A stretch of DNA of 64,000 bases from Bin80 sp965207565 (GCA_965207565.1 CBDBMQ010000009.1:496001-560000); one strand, 5' to 3'. Numbered from the stretch's first letter, positions 1-9,197 are shown. Notes: generated by a model from the letters alone, not told the origin. Program-made: numbers and translations.

Positions 1-2
1 GG

Positions 3-86
3 TTAAAATGGGAACCAGCACAAAAGCCTACCAAAGAGGAGCTACTTCGTGATTTTTCAACAGACGTATTCAGATGGAAGCCTTAA
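3..86 (+). CDS. C-terminus of an upstream protein (partial)
   Basis: An open frame enters from the left edge and ends at TAA 84-86, encoding about 27 residues ending in Val-Phe-Arg-Trp-Lys-Pro. It overlaps the start of lptB by 13 nt, so the two are probably co-transcribed. In many Gram-negatives the gene before lptB is lptA or lptC, which would fit, but the visible tail is too short to recognise a family. Function not assigned. Confidence 0.45.
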   Translation, partial: LKWEPAQKPTKEELLRDFSTDVFRWKP

Positions 87-814
87 AACTTCGGGCCAAG
101 GGATTGACCAAGCGCTTCAAGAAGCGCACGGTAGTGGACGACGTTTCCCTTGAGGTACAATGCGGGGAGGTTGTAGGACTGCTTGGTCCCAATGGGGCGG
201 GCAAATCAACCTCGTTTCACATGATTGTAGGGCTTGAAAAACCGAACCGGGGACGGATTTATTTGGGAGAGGATGACATTACTGCACTCCCGATGTATAA
301 GCGAGCGCGTCGGGGACTGGGCTATCTTGCCCAGGAGACAAGCGTTTTTCAGCAGTTGACGGTTGAACAAAATCTTCATGCTGTATTGGAGTTTCAGAAA
401 TCATCAAAGAAAGAACAGGATTTACGGGTAGATAAGTTGATCAGCCAGTTTGGTCTCGAGACCGTCAGGACTGCCAAAGCCTATACGCTCTCCGGGGGAG
501 AGCGTCGAAGAACCGAAATTGCCCGCTCAATGGCACTTGAGCCCGACTTTTTTTTGTTGGATGAACCGTTTGCCGGGGTGGATCCGATTACCGTTGAGTA
601 TATTCAGGGGATTATCTGTCAACTGGCAGACTTGAACATCGGGGTTTTGATTACCGACCACAATGTTCACGAAACTTTAGCCATCACAAATCGGGCTTAT
701 CTCCTGTTTGATGGTAAGATTATGAAGTCAGGAACGGCAGAACAACTTGCGTCCGACCCGAAAGTGCGTCAGCATTATCTCGGTGAAAAATTTGCTCTTG
801 ACCGCTATCGCTGA
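74..814 (+). CDS. lptB: LPS export ABC transporter ATP-binding protein LptB
   Basis: ATPase of the LptB2FGC machine that extracts lipopolysaccharide from the inner membrane and pushes it toward the outer membrane. The 246-aa product has a full ABC set: Walker A GPNGAGKST (residues 38-46), signature LSGGE (139-143), Walker B FFLLDEP (159-165, Glu164) and H-loop His196. The length and the motif GLGYLAQETSVF (81-92) are typical of LptB rather than other ABC ATPases. It overlaps the preceding partial gene and lies 50 bp before the DAHP-synthase-like gene. Cytoplasmic face of the inner membrane. Its presence implies an LPS-bearing outer membrane. Confidence 0.93.
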   Translation: MEALKLRAKGLTKRFKKRTVVDDVSLEVQCGEVVGLLGPNGAGKSTSFHMIVGLEKPNRGRIYLGEDDITALPMYKRARRGLGYLAQETSVFQQLTVEQNLHAVLEFQKSSKKEQDLRVDKLISQFGLETVRTAKAYTLSGGERRRTEIARSMALEPDFFLLDEPFAGVDPITVEYIQGIICQLADLNIGVLITDHNVHETLAITNRAYLLFDGKIMKSGTAEQLASDPKVRQHYLGEKFALDRYR

Positions 815-864
815 ACGCCTTTCCGGGGGCAAAGTAGAACCCGCCACACAACCACTCGGTTGCC

Positions 865-1884
865 ATGGTCGTCATAATGAAGAAAAAAGCTTCGGAAGAA
901 GATATCGAAGCTGTAATTACGAATCTCAATGCGTTTGGCTTTGATGTCCATCGCTCCAGCGGGATTAACCAAACGGTGTTGGGTGCGATTGGAGTTCGGC
1001 CGGGGTTTGACCATCGGATCATTCGAGGGCTTAGCGGTGTCGCGGATGTACAGAGGGTTACGGAACCCTATAAACTGGCAAGTCGTGTAGGTCGGGAGGC
1101 ATCATCGATTATTGATGTTGATGGTCTGCACATCGGTGGGTATGCAATTACAGTGATGGCAGGTCTTCGCAGCATTGAAAGTGAGGAGAGAATTGAGGAG
1201 GCGGCAACACAGATTTCCACTTCCGGGGCGTCGCTTTTTCGAGGAAGTACACTGAAACCACGCACATCTTTCTATGAATATCAGGGACTGGAAAGCGGTG
1301 GATTCAAAGTGATGCGTCAGGCGGCGGATGAGTGTGGGTTGAAGCTGGTGATGGAGGTGAACAGTACGGGGCAGGTGGAGACCATATCAGAGTATGCGAG
1401 CATGTTGGTGGTGCAGGCGCACAACATGCAGAATTTTGAATTATTGCGGGTGCTCGGGGAGTCAAATAGGCCAATCCTGCTTGAGCGAGGTCTTGCGGCT
1501 ACGGTACAGGAATGGCTTATGGCAGCCGAGTATATTATGAGGTCCGGGAACACAGGCGTAATTTTGTGTGAGCGCGGGATCCGTACGTTTGAATCAGCAA
1601 CGCGCTATACCTTGGATTTATCTGCAGTAGCCGTTGCCAAGGTAAAAAGCCATTTACCTGTTTTCGTTGATCCATGCCAGGGAACAGGCATGCGAGATTA
1701 CGTGACATCTTTGGCCTGTGCGGCCGTGGCGGCAGGTGCAGATGGGATTGCAGTAGATGTTCATCATGATCCTCCCCGTGCGTCTTCAAATGGGCGGCAG
1801 GCTTTTAATTTTGACCAGTTCGCCGACCTGATTGTACAGGTTCGTAAAGTAGCAAATGCAGTTGGGCGTGGTTTGCATCAGTAA
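865..1884 (+). CDS. DAHP synthase family protein with replaced metal-site residues
   Basis: Homologue of the class-I DAHP synthases with an N-terminal ferredoxin-like domain (Thermotoga/Bacillus type), 339 aa. DAHP synthase condenses PEP and erythrose-4-phosphate in the first shikimate step. The fold signatures are clear: KPRTS (131-135), GNTGVILCERGIRTFE (228-243), DLSAV (251-255), VDP (268-270). However, the residues that bind the catalytic metal in the Thermotoga enzyme (Cys102, His272, Glu298, Asp309 as I recall them) are Arg102, Gln272, Asp298 and Asn309 here, and the PEP-contacting Lys of the LLKRG motif is Glu207. The alignment is collinear, so the substitutions are specific. It may be a non-canonical or non-catalytic paralogue. 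Start ATG 865; ATG 877 is an alternative. Frame fully open. Confidence 0.88.
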   Translation: MVVIMKKKASEEDIEAVITNLNAFGFDVHRSSGINQTVLGAIGVRPGFDHRIIRGLSGVADVQRVTEPYKLASRVGREASSIIDVDGLHIGGYAITVMAGLRSIESEERIEEAATQISTSGASLFRGSTLKPRTSFYEYQGLESGGFKVMRQAADECGLKLVMEVNSTGQVETISEYASMLVVQAHNMQNFELLRVLGESNRPILLERGLAATVQEWLMAAEYIMRSGNTGVILCERGIRTFESATRYTLDLSAVAVAKVKSHLPVFVDPCQGTGMRDYVTSLACAAVAAGADGIAVDVHHDPPRASSNGRQAFNFDQFADLIVQVRKVANAVGRGLHQ

Positions 1885-1951
1885 TTGTTCATGATGCTCT
1901 GTCAACTGTGCAGGCAACCGGTATGTATGCGGGAATATCGCCGCAAATGGA

Positions 1952-3028
1952 ATGATTGATTTGGAAAAATTACAGGAAGTGAAAGAGCGGTTTCGTGTGC
2001 TGAACGAGGTCATTGCAGATCCGGCAACAGCCGCAGATTCCAATCGTATGGCGGCCTTGGGACCAGAGCATCGGGAGCTGTCTGAAGTCGTGAGCGCAAT
2101 CGAACGATATGAAGCTGCTCTCATGGAGTTGGAAGAAATGCAGGCATTGATCCATGCAGAGGAAGATGCGGAATTGGTGGCATTGGCACGGGAAGAGTTG
2201 GAAGCATTAACGGCGAAATTGCCGCAGATGGAAGATGCGCTTAAGCAGGCACTTGCGCCCAAGGATCCGGCAGATGCCCGGGATGCGATCGTAGAAATCC
2301 GTGCAGGTACAGGTGGCAATGAAGCTGCATTGTTTGTCGCCGATCTGTTTCGTCTTTATGAACGCTATATCACACGAAAAGGGTGGAAGCTTACCGTGAT
2401 GAACAGTTCAGCAGGAAGTGTTGGGGGATTCAAAGAGGTCGTATTCGGTGTTGCTGGGCGTAGTGTGTTTGGCAATCTGAGATATGAAAATGGGGTTCAT
2501 CGTGTTCAAAGGGTCCCACAAACAGAGTCCAGCGGAAGGCTTCATACCTCTGCCGCAAGTGTCGCGGTTCTGCCGGAAGCTACGGATGTTGAGATTGAGA
2601 TTGCTCCGAACGAGCTCAAGATTGATGTATATCGATCCAGTGGACCAGGAGGGCAGAGCGTGAACACGACGGATTCAGCGGTCCGGATTACCCATATCCC
2701 CACAGGCCTCGTCGTTACGTGTCAGGATGAAAAGAGCCAACACAAAAACAAGGACAAGGCACTACGAGTGCTTCGCTCGCGTTTGTATGAAAAGAAACGG
2801 AGCGAGATTAACGCAGAGCGTGATGCAGTACGAAGAGAGGCAGTCGGATCAGGAGATCGTTCCGTGAAAATCCGAACCTACAATTATCCTCAGGACCGTG
2901 TAACAGATCATCGCCTGGAAGGGGAGCACAAAAATTATCCCTTGCGCAAGATAATCGAAGGTGAACTGGATGAGCTCGTGAATGCGCTACAAACCGCGGA
3001 TCACGCAGATCGGATGGCGAATGTGTAG
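1952..3028 (+). CDS. prfA: Peptide chain release factor 1
   Basis: RF1 recognises UAA and UAG stop codons and triggers peptide release from the ribosome. The 358-aa length is standard. The catalytic GGQ motif is present (Gly233-Gly234-Gln235, within SSGPGGQSVN), followed by the conserved SAVRITHIPTG segment and the basic KNKDKALRVLRSRLYE helix. The start ATG 1952 sits after a GGA, giving a normal RF1 N-terminus. It lies 67 bp after the DAHP-synthase-like gene and 108 bp before rpsF. The GGQ glutamine is the usual site of methylation by PrmC, but prmC is not in this window. Confidence 0.96.
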   Translation: MIDLEKLQEVKERFRVLNEVIADPATAADSNRMAALGPEHRELSEVVSAIERYEAALMELEEMQALIHAEEDAELVALAREELEALTAKLPQMEDALKQALAPKDPADARDAIVEIRAGTGGNEAALFVADLFRLYERYITRKGWKLTVMNSSAGSVGGFKEVVFGVAGRSVFGNLRYENGVHRVQRVPQTESSGRLHTSAASVAVLPEATDVEIEIAPNELKIDVYRSSGPGGQSVNTTDSAVRITHIPTGLVVTCQDEKSQHKNKDKALRVLRSRLYEKKRSEINAERDAVRREAVGSGDRSVKIRTYNYPQDRVTDHRLEGEHKNYPLRKIIEGELDELVNALQTADHADRMANV

Positions 3029-3136
3029 GAATGGAACACAAGTATTCGTGAGGTGTACAACCGCCCTTTCTTGCCCTGCTCCTGTGAGACACGGGGGCAT
3101 GACAATCTATAACTAAGTCATTCCGAAGGGATAAGT

Positions 3137-3508
3137 ATGGCCATGAATCGCAAGATGTACGAGCTTACGTACATCCTCACCTCTGTGCTCTCGAATGAGC
3201 AAATTGCAGAGGTCGTAGCACGGGTAAACGAAATGATCGAGGGTGCCGGTGGCACGATCATTGAAGTTGATGAATGGGGAACACGGAAACTCGCGTACCC
3301 AGTGGACAAAAAGAGGAATGGTTACTATGTTAACCTGTACTTTGAAGGGCCGGGCACGTTGATCCCACGTATTGAGCGGGCGCTAACTATTGATGACAAT
3401 GTATTGCGTTCATTAATTCTGGCAATGGATAAGAGTATGGTCGCCCATTATCAGGCAAGTAAGTCAAGCAAAGAAGCTGCAGCTAAGGCAGAAAGCGAAG
3501 AGAAATAA
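3137..3508 (+). CDS. rpsF: 30S ribosomal protein S6
   Basis: S6 forms the central-domain heterodimer with S18 on the small subunit. The 123-aa product carries the S6 core (YELTYIL near the start, WGTRKLAYPV, then RIERALTIDDNVLRS) and a short Lys/Ala/Glu-rich tail. A good Shine-Dalgarno, AAGGG, lies about 7 nt before ATG 3137 and supports that start over ATG 3143. First gene of the rpsF-rpsR-rplI cluster; no ssb or priB lies between S6 and S18, unlike in enterobacteria. The 1-nt gap to rpsR implies coupled translation, matching the S6:S18 stoichiometry. Confidence 0.95.
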   Translation: MAMNRKMYELTYILTSVLSNEQIAEVVARVNEMIEGAGGTIIEVDEWGTRKLAYPVDKKRNGYYVNLYFEGPGTLIPRIERALTIDDNVLRSLILAMDKSMVAHYQASKSSKEAAAKAESEEK

Positions 3509-3509
3509 G

Positions 3510-3695
3510 ATGTCGCAAAAATACATTGACTACAAGGATACCGACTACTTGAAGCGCTTTATTAACGAGCAGGGCAAAATGCTCCCTAGGCGGGTGCTGG
3601 ACATACCTGCTAAAAAACAGCGGGCAATTGCTCGTGCGATCAAGCGCGCACGGCATCTCGCTTTGTTGCCTTATGTGGCTGATTCGGTACGTTAA
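3510..3695 (+). CDS. rpsR: 30S ribosomal protein S18
   Basis: S18 pairs with S6 in the small-subunit platform. At 61 aa it is on the short side, with the N-terminal Cys residues of zinc-containing S18 forms absent (a C-minus form). The core YKDTDYLKRFINEQGKMLPR and the basic KKQRAIARAIKRARHLALLP segment identify it. It starts 1 nt after the rpsF stop and is followed 27 bp later by rplI, which has its own AAAGGA ribosome-binding site. Confidence 0.95.
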   Translation: MSQKYIDYKDTDYLKRFINEQGKMLPRRVLDIPAKKQRAIARAIKRARHLALLPYVADSVR

Positions 3696-3722
3696 AATTG
3701 AGGTTTAGAAAGGAATTCTGCG

Positions 3723-4178
3723 ATGAAGGTCATTCTCTTAACTGACATCCATAACCTCGGTAATGAGGGAGAGGTTATAAGTGTTAAGAACGGTTATGGG
3801 CGTAACTGGCTCATCCCACAGGGGCTTGCACAGATGGCAACTCCCGGTGCAGTTCGAGCATTTGAAGATCAAATGCGTCAGCAAGCGAGGCGACGTGCTC
3901 AGGAACGCAATAATGCCGAGGAGATCAAAAAACAACTGGAGAATGCGGTCGTCAACATCGAAGCTAAGGTGGGTGAGGAAAACCGAATTTTTGGTACAAT
4001 CACATCACAACAAGTGGCTCTTGGATTAGCAGTGCAAGGCTTCAATATTGATCGTCGCATCATTACCATCAATGAGGACATCAAGGTCCTTGGTGAATAT
4101 ACAGCGACGATTAAATTGCACGCAGAAGTACATGCACAACTCAGTGTGCATGTACTTCCGGTGGGTAGCCTGGCATAG
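3723..4178 (+). CDS. rplI: 50S ribosomal protein L9
   Basis: L9 is a dumbbell-shaped large-subunit protein near the L1 stalk. The 151-aa product begins MKVILL and has the family signature NGYGRNWLIPQGLA (23-36), then the long connecting helix and a C-terminal globular domain. AAAGGA precedes the start. The 3' end overlaps the start of dsbD by about 29 bp, which helps fix the dsbD start at 4150 rather than further upstream. Confidence 0.96.
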   Translation: MKVILLTDIHNLGNEGEVISVKNGYGRNWLIPQGLAQMATPGAVRAFEDQMRQQARRRAQERNNAEEIKKQLENAVVNIEAKVGEENRIFGTITSQQVALGLAVQGFNIDRRIITINEDIKVLGEYTATIKLHAEVHAQLSVHVLPVGSLA

Positions 4179-6078
4179 ACAGTCCGGTTCATTCGGGATC
4201 GCGCTTGTTCTGGCACTGATATCCATCGGTGTCGCAGCCGCTCAGTCTACCGTGTCATGGGATGTCGGAGCGGAGTATCATGGTGCATCTGCACGCATCG
4301 TCGTCGAAGGTACATTACCCCCGGATGATCCATCAGGCGGGGCATGGCAGATGTACGCATTGGATTCCCCCAAACCCAGTCGAGCGTTAACTGTGCGGTT
4401 CGATTCCTTGCCCGCGGGGTTGGTTCTATCGGATTCTCTGCGCCAACTGAATGTGCAGTCTAGGTATGATTCCTATTTTGATAAAGTGGTCACCTATTTT
4501 CGGGGGAGTGCTGTGGTTTGGGCGGATTATACGATTGAGCAGAATTTCTCTGGTGGGGTTGTTGAGGGGAGGATTGAATTTATGATATGCAATGACCTGT
4601 TCTGCCTTCAACCCGACTCGATTTCATTTTCATCCTCATTCACGGAGGTATCTACCCCACTGCTTGCTGTTCCAGCGATCTCCCCAGGCCCCATTGAGTT
4701 GTCGAATCCATCAAGCCCACTTCGTATGGAAAACCTGCCCGTTTCGGACATGGAGTCGGATACGCCATCTGGATTGCTGGGATTTTTGCTTTTAGCAATT
4801 GGAGCGGGGTTTGGGGCACTCCTTATGCCGTGTATCTATCCGATGATACCATTGACGGTTTCATATTTTACGCAGCATGCTCAGGGTACACCCATACGAA
4901 TGGCTCTACTGTATGGCCTTGCGATTGTAATAACGTTTACGGGCCTTGGTGTAGGACTTTCTATCCTTGTAGGCAGCGCAGGCACACAGATTGTTGCTGC
5001 GAATCCTTGGGTAAATCTTGTAATCGCGACGGCTTTTCTTGTTTTCGGATTATCACTGCTCGGTGTCTTTAATCTTCGTCTTCCCTCTTCCCTTGTAACC
5101 TGGTTTGATCGGAAAGGGACCGAGCGTCAGGATTACATTGGTGTACTCTTTATGGGTCTGGCGCTTACGCTTGTATCCTTCACCTGCACGGTCCCCTTTG
5201 TTGGATTGCTGCTTCCGAGTATTGCCTCGGGGGCTTGGTTTTATGGCATTCTGGGGATGGCGACCTTCAGCTTAACCTTTGCACTCCCGTTTGTGGCATT
5301 TGCGTGTTTTCCACGGGCGCTCAAAGCACTTCCTGGCAGTGGAGGCTGGATGCGTGAGGTCGCCATTGTTTTTGGTTTCCTGGAGATTGCAGCAGCGGTC
5401 AAATTTTTTTCCAATGTAGATCTAGTCTGGGGGCTTGGCCTGATTGATCGGCCATTAGCCATTGCATTATGGATTGTTCTGGCTTCCTTGGCAGGATTTT
5501 ATCTGATTGGTCACTTACGATTCCTGGAAGAAGCTCCTGCCACACGTGTCGGTGCTGGAAGGCTTTTATTTGGTGTTTTATTTTTCGGGCTTGCAGTTTA
5601 TCTGCTGCCCGGATTCTTCGGGGGCCAGCTTGGGAGATTAGATGCATATCTACCACCACATGGCCCCGATGCAGTGAGCCTGTTTGATGATGGGCTTCAG
5701 CATGAGCAGAAATGGATTACAGATGATTTGCCAAAGGCATTTTCCGAGGCAGTGCTTCTTGACCGGCCGCTCTTTATTGATTTTTCAGGATATACCTGCA
5801 CGAATTGCAGAGAGATGGAGGTCAATGTATTCAAACGTGGAGAGGTCAATCGATTATTGGCTGATCATTTTGTGTTGAGCCGACTATATACGGATGGCCC
5901 TGATGGTCGTCAATTTCAGGAGTTTCAGGAAAAATTGACAGGAACTCGTGCACTCCCCACCTATGCAATCATGGATGGGAGCGCAGTAGACCAACCGCTG
6001 ATTCAGTTGAGTGGGGTTGTCTCTTCCGAAAAACTTGAAGCTTTTCTGCGACACGGACTGCAACAGTATGGAGATTAA
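4150..6078 (+). CDS. dsbD: Thiol:disulfide interchange protein DsbD
   Basis: DsbD carries electrons from cytoplasmic thioredoxin across the inner membrane to periplasmic reductases and cytochrome-maturation factors. All three modules are visible. First comes a signal peptide ending near VAAAQS and an alpha domain with a CNDLFC pair. Then come eight or so membrane helices with the two catalytic Cys in MPCIYPM (Cys228) and FTCTVPF (Cys346). Last is a thioredoxin-like gamma domain with CTNC (Cys550/Cys553). The start ATG 4150 gives a good signal peptide; the frame is open further upstream, but that part lies inside rplI. Length 642 aa, full for the family; no lesion seen. Confidence 0.92.
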   Translation: MYFRWVAWHRQSGSFGIALVLALISIGVAAAQSTVSWDVGAEYHGASARIVVEGTLPPDDPSGGAWQMYALDSPKPSRALTVRFDSLPAGLVLSDSLRQLNVQSRYDSYFDKVVTYFRGSAVVWADYTIEQNFSGGVVEGRIEFMICNDLFCLQPDSISFSSSFTEVSTPLLAVPAISPGPIELSNPSSPLRMENLPVSDMESDTPSGLLGFLLLAIGAGFGALLMPCIYPMIPLTVSYFTQHAQGTPIRMALLYGLAIVITFTGLGVGLSILVGSAGTQIVAANPWVNLVIATAFLVFGLSLLGVFNLRLPSSLVTWFDRKGTERQDYIGVLFMGLALTLVSFTCTVPFVGLLLPSIASGAWFYGILGMATFSLTFALPFVAFACFPRALKALPGSGGWMREVAIVFGFLEIAAAVKFFSNVDLVWGLGLIDRPLAIALWIVLASLAGFYLIGHLRFLEEAPATRVGAGRLLFGVLFFGLAVYLLPGFFGGQLGRLDAYLPPHGPDAVSLFDDGLQHEQKWITDDLPKAFSEAVLLDRPLFIDFSGYTCTNCREMEVNVFKRGEVNRLLADHFVLSRLYTDGPDGRQFQEFQEKLTGTRALPTYAIMDGSAVDQPLIQLSGVVSSEKLEAFLRHGLQQYGD

Positions 6079-6145
6079 TCACAGGAGTTGGATGAGGGCT
6101 GTGCTGATTCGGGTCAATTGTCTTGGCTGATAGAACCAAAGTCAA

Positions 6146-7603
6146 ATGACGTTTTTCTGGTATGACTACGAGACTTGGGGCAAGAACCCTCGCCGTGACC
6201 GTATTGTACAGTTTGGTGGTGTGCGCACGAACGAGAATCTGGAGGAAGTGGATGAGCCAATAGAGTTGAAATGTAAACCCGAGTTAGATTGTCCGATTGG
6301 TCCTGGTGCAGTGAATGTTCATGGAATCATGCCCGAAGAAGCTGAAGAGGAGGGGCTTTTAGAGTCTGAATTTGCCGCACGAATCCATGCTGAGTTAAGC
6401 CGGAAAGGCACCTGTAGCGTGGCCTACAATGGGATGAGTTTTGACCATGAATTCACCAGAGTGCTGTTCTATCGCAACCTGCGCGATCCGTATGAATGGG
6501 CATGGAAAGATGGGAATACTTACTGGGACACGTTGGATTTGATGCGGGCCGCATATCTTCTTCGACAAGATGCTCTGGATAATTGGCCGACAAAAGAAGA
6601 TGGGGGACCCTCGTTTCAGTTGGAGAGGTTAGCAGAAGAAAACCTGGGAGAAAAAGATCTACAACAGAGGGAGGCCCATGATGCGTTGAGAGACTCCATC
6701 TATATGTTGGAGGTGGCAAGATTAATTCGAAATCGTTCACGCGAATTATGGGATTATGCGCTTCAGTTGCGTGATAAGGAGAATGTAAAGAAACTAAGGG
6801 AACGCAGTCGCCCCATCCTTTATGTGGTCGGAAAGATTCCCACGGATCGACATTGCTCAACGTTCCTGAGCAATTTGAGAGTTCAAGGACGGAATGCGAA
6901 TGAAGACTTTGCCTTTGATCTGTTTTATGATCCAACCCCCTTGCTGAAGCCTTATCAACAGTGGACTTTAGAAGATAAATCTGCGGCATGGCGTGCCATA
7001 TTGTCATTCAAGTGCAATCAATCCCCATTTGTGTGCAGGTGGGGATACATAGGCAATCTTACTGAATTATCTCCCAAAGATATTCTGGATAGAATGCAGT
7101 TGAACGAAGCTAGGGTTATGGCTCGCCATGATAGGATTCAGGAGTTGATTGCCAAAGAATCCGAAAATCCATTTTCCGAATATATCAAGCACAGGGAAGC
7201 TGAATCGGAACATCGCTATTCCTTTCGTCAGACAGATCCGGATGAGGCCATTTACGAAGGGTTTATTTCGAATCGGGATCGGAATTTGATGAATCAGGTG
7301 TTGCGGGAGGGGGGTAAATTTGACAGGCGTAGCGTTCAATCAAAGGATCCTAGGGTCGAGCCGTTGATTTTCAGATATCTGGCACGCAATTACCCGGAAT
7401 CCCTAGATGATCCTGGTCAAGAGCGCTGGAAAGCATATTGTCGTAAGCGACAATTGGAGTTCAGACAGCGGCGCAGTGTGACTGCAGATCAGATCTTTAG
7501 TTATGAGTTGAGGGACTGCCTATATCCTTGGGGAAATTTAGATGAATCCAAGACAAAACAGCTTTTGAAATGGCAGACCCGAGTAAGGGAAGTATTGTAT
7601 TAA
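6146..7603 (+). CDS. sbcB: Exodeoxyribonuclease I (ExoI/SbcB family)
   Basis: ExoI degrades single-stranded DNA 3' to 5' and works in recombination and mismatch repair. The 485-aa product matches the E. coli length (475). DEDDh active-site pieces are present: Asp7 and Glu9 in DYETWG, Asp in NGMSFDHEF, and His/Asp in REAHDALRDS. The SH3-like and C-terminal regions follow. It stops at TAA 7601-7603, whose final A begins the ATG of the RecQ remnant (TAATG), so these two were a translationally coupled pair. Intact, unlike its neighbour. ExoI is best known from gammaproteobacteria, so its presence here with a helicase and a DprA-like gene suggests a cassette. Confidence 0.9.
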   Translation: MTFFWYDYETWGKNPRRDRIVQFGGVRTNENLEEVDEPIELKCKPELDCPIGPGAVNVHGIMPEEAEEEGLLESEFAARIHAELSRKGTCSVAYNGMSFDHEFTRVLFYRNLRDPYEWAWKDGNTYWDTLDLMRAAYLLRQDALDNWPTKEDGGPSFQLERLAEENLGEKDLQQREAHDALRDSIYMLEVARLIRNRSRELWDYALQLRDKENVKKLRERSRPILYVVGKIPTDRHCSTFLSNLRVQGRNANEDFAFDLFYDPTPLLKPYQQWTLEDKSAAWRAILSFKCNQSPFVCRWGYIGNLTELSPKDILDRMQLNEARVMARHDRIQELIAKESENPFSEYIKHREAESEHRYSFRQTDPDEAIYEGFISNRDRNLMNQVLREGGKFDRRSVQSKDPRVEPLIFRYLARNYPESLDDPGQERWKAYCRKRQLEFRQRRSVTADQIFSYELRDCLYPWGNLDESKTKQLLKWQTRVREVLY

Positions 7604-7914
7604 TGAATTCCCCCCGCCAGAATGCTGAACGATTGCTTCAATATAGTTTGGATGATCCCAGTGCTAGGTTTCGGGAGGGACAGTGGGAAGCAGTTGATGC
7701 ATTGGTGAACGATCGCTCCCGTGTACTGCTTGTCCAGCGTACGGGTTGGGGGAAGAGTATGGTCTATTTTCTGGCTACCCGGGCATTGCGTGATCAAGGT
7801 CGTGGCCCAACGCTCATTACCTCGCCTCTCTTAGCACTGATGAGAAACCAAGAGATGGCTGCAGGGAGCATCAAATTACGAGCAAGAACAATTACTGGGA
7901 GCAAGAGCAAATAA
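7603..7914 (+). pseudogene. RecQ-type helicase remnant
   Basis: Only the N-terminus of a RecQ-like superfamily-2 helicase remains. It shows FREGQWEAVDALVN, a Walker-A-like RTGWGKSMVYF and motif Ia (TLITSPLLALMRNQ), then stops at residue 103. RecQ helicases are normally 500-700 aa. Just before the stop, a shifted frame reads WEQEQIKWDGHSQ and then a stop, so the reading frame decays by small indels before the rest is lost by deletion; the next gene begins about 210 bp later. ATG 7603 overlaps the exonuclease stop. The region 7915-8121 has no open frame of note. Confidence 0.8.
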
Positions 7915-8121
7915 AATGGGATGGACATTCACAATAGCAGTTGTTCTTTTAAGACAGGCTGGCAGCGGAGAGGTTTTCCAGTTGCATCGGCTTCAACGGC
8001 TAAGTCGTAAAATGTTGGTTGAATTGCAGGTGAATTTATAGGTCCAGCGTAACTGAAGACCAATAGGCGCATTCAATGACTGCAAGATGATGTATCCGCA
8101 AGTTCAACAGTTCAATACCTG

Positions 8122-9129
8122 ATGGAACTTTCTGACGATGCTAAGGCGATCCTGCTATTAACAGGAGATCTTGGAAATAAGAAACTCAAACCCTTAACTC
8201 CTGCTCAATGGAAGCGGCTCCGTGAATATTTGGAAGAGAATAATAAACGGCCACAAGATTTGTTTCGGGAGAAAGAAATCGTCCCCGAAGTAAATTGGGG
8301 AAGATGCCATAAGCCATCGGAGGACATGATTGAACAACTCCTAGATCGTGGGTCTATTTTGGGTACAGCTATGCAACGTTGGACTGATGCGAATCTTTGG
8401 GTTCTCACCTACTTTGATGACGATTATCCCTGGAGGCTTAAAAAGCGGCTTTCTAACCATAGCGACTTCCCATCCCTAATCTTTGGAGTGGGCAATCGGT
8501 TATTGCTTCAGCTAGGAGGTCTTGCCGTAGTGGGGTCACGGAAGCCGCCAAAGAACTTTAATCCCGAAGTATTTAGGGAGTATTATCTTGACTATGCCAA
8601 ATTATTGGGCAAAGCCGCCGCTGAAGAGGAGGTGACAATAATTTCCGGTGCTGCCCGTGGGGTTGATATAAATGCCATGCGAGGTTCTCTTGAAAGCGGA
8701 GGAAAGACTATCGGTGTATTGACAGATCAACTGTTAAAAAAGTCCACTGACAACTTGTTTTGGGAATGTGAGCAAAAGATACAAGACTACATATCCGGTG
8801 GTCAAGCGGTTTTGGTATCGGTAACAGATCCAGATAAGGATCTTCGTGGTAGACCCTATGGCTGGGCAGCAATGCAGAGGAACAAGTACATCTACTGCTT
8901 ATCAGATGCCGCTGTGGTGGTTCGATCTGACAAGAAAGGTGGTACTTGGAGTGGAGCAGTAGAGAACTTAGAGAATTCTTGGGTTCCACTATGGGTAAAG
9001 AAGCCGGACAAGGATGACACAGAAGCGGGGAACGAGAAGATTGCAGGGATGAAAGTCATTGAAAAAAAAATATGGTTCTACCCCTATTTGTGTGGGATGA
9101 TTGATTTGGAGTTCAACGAAGCATGCTAA
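8122..9129 (+). CDS. DprA/Smf-like Rossmann-fold protein
   Basis: The 335-aa product contains the DprA core: LAVVGSRKPP (about 134-143), TIISGAARGVDINAM and GKTIGVLTDQL. DprA loads RecA on incoming single strands during transformation. Here the N-terminal part (1-130) is unlike competence DprA, there is no recognisable winged-helix tail, and the sequence RGRPYGWAAMQRNKYIYCLSDAAVVVRS suggests a nucleotide-binding or sensing variant. Its position after ExoI and a dead RecQ helicase suggests a DNA-processing or defence cassette rather than competence. The frame is intact. Start ATG 8122 has no strong ribosome-binding site, perhaps because coupling to the lost helicase was the original mode. Confidence 0.78.
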   Translation: MELSDDAKAILLLTGDLGNKKLKPLTPAQWKRLREYLEENNKRPQDLFREKEIVPEVNWGRCHKPSEDMIEQLLDRGSILGTAMQRWTDANLWVLTYFDDDYPWRLKKRLSNHSDFPSLIFGVGNRLLLQLGGLAVVGSRKPPKNFNPEVFREYYLDYAKLLGKAAAEEEVTIISGAARGVDINAMRGSLESGGKTIGVLTDQLLKKSTDNLFWECEQKIQDYISGGQAVLVSVTDPDKDLRGRPYGWAAMQRNKYIYCLSDAAVVVRSDKKGGTWSGAVENLENSWVPLWVKKPDKDDTEAGNEKIAGMKVIEKKIWFYPYLCGMIDLEFNEAC

Positions 9130-9197
9130 TGAAAAAAAGATTCCTTTGCAGTGATGGATTCAGCTTAGGATTAGAGCACGGCTGGAAGGTTAATACG

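Noticed and set aside
1786..2319. 177-codon minus-strand frame
   Set aside because: Antisense of prfA, Ser/Ala-rich shadow.
6453..7007. 184-codon minus-strand frame
   Set aside because: Lies wholly inside the intact exonuclease I gene and resembles no protein.
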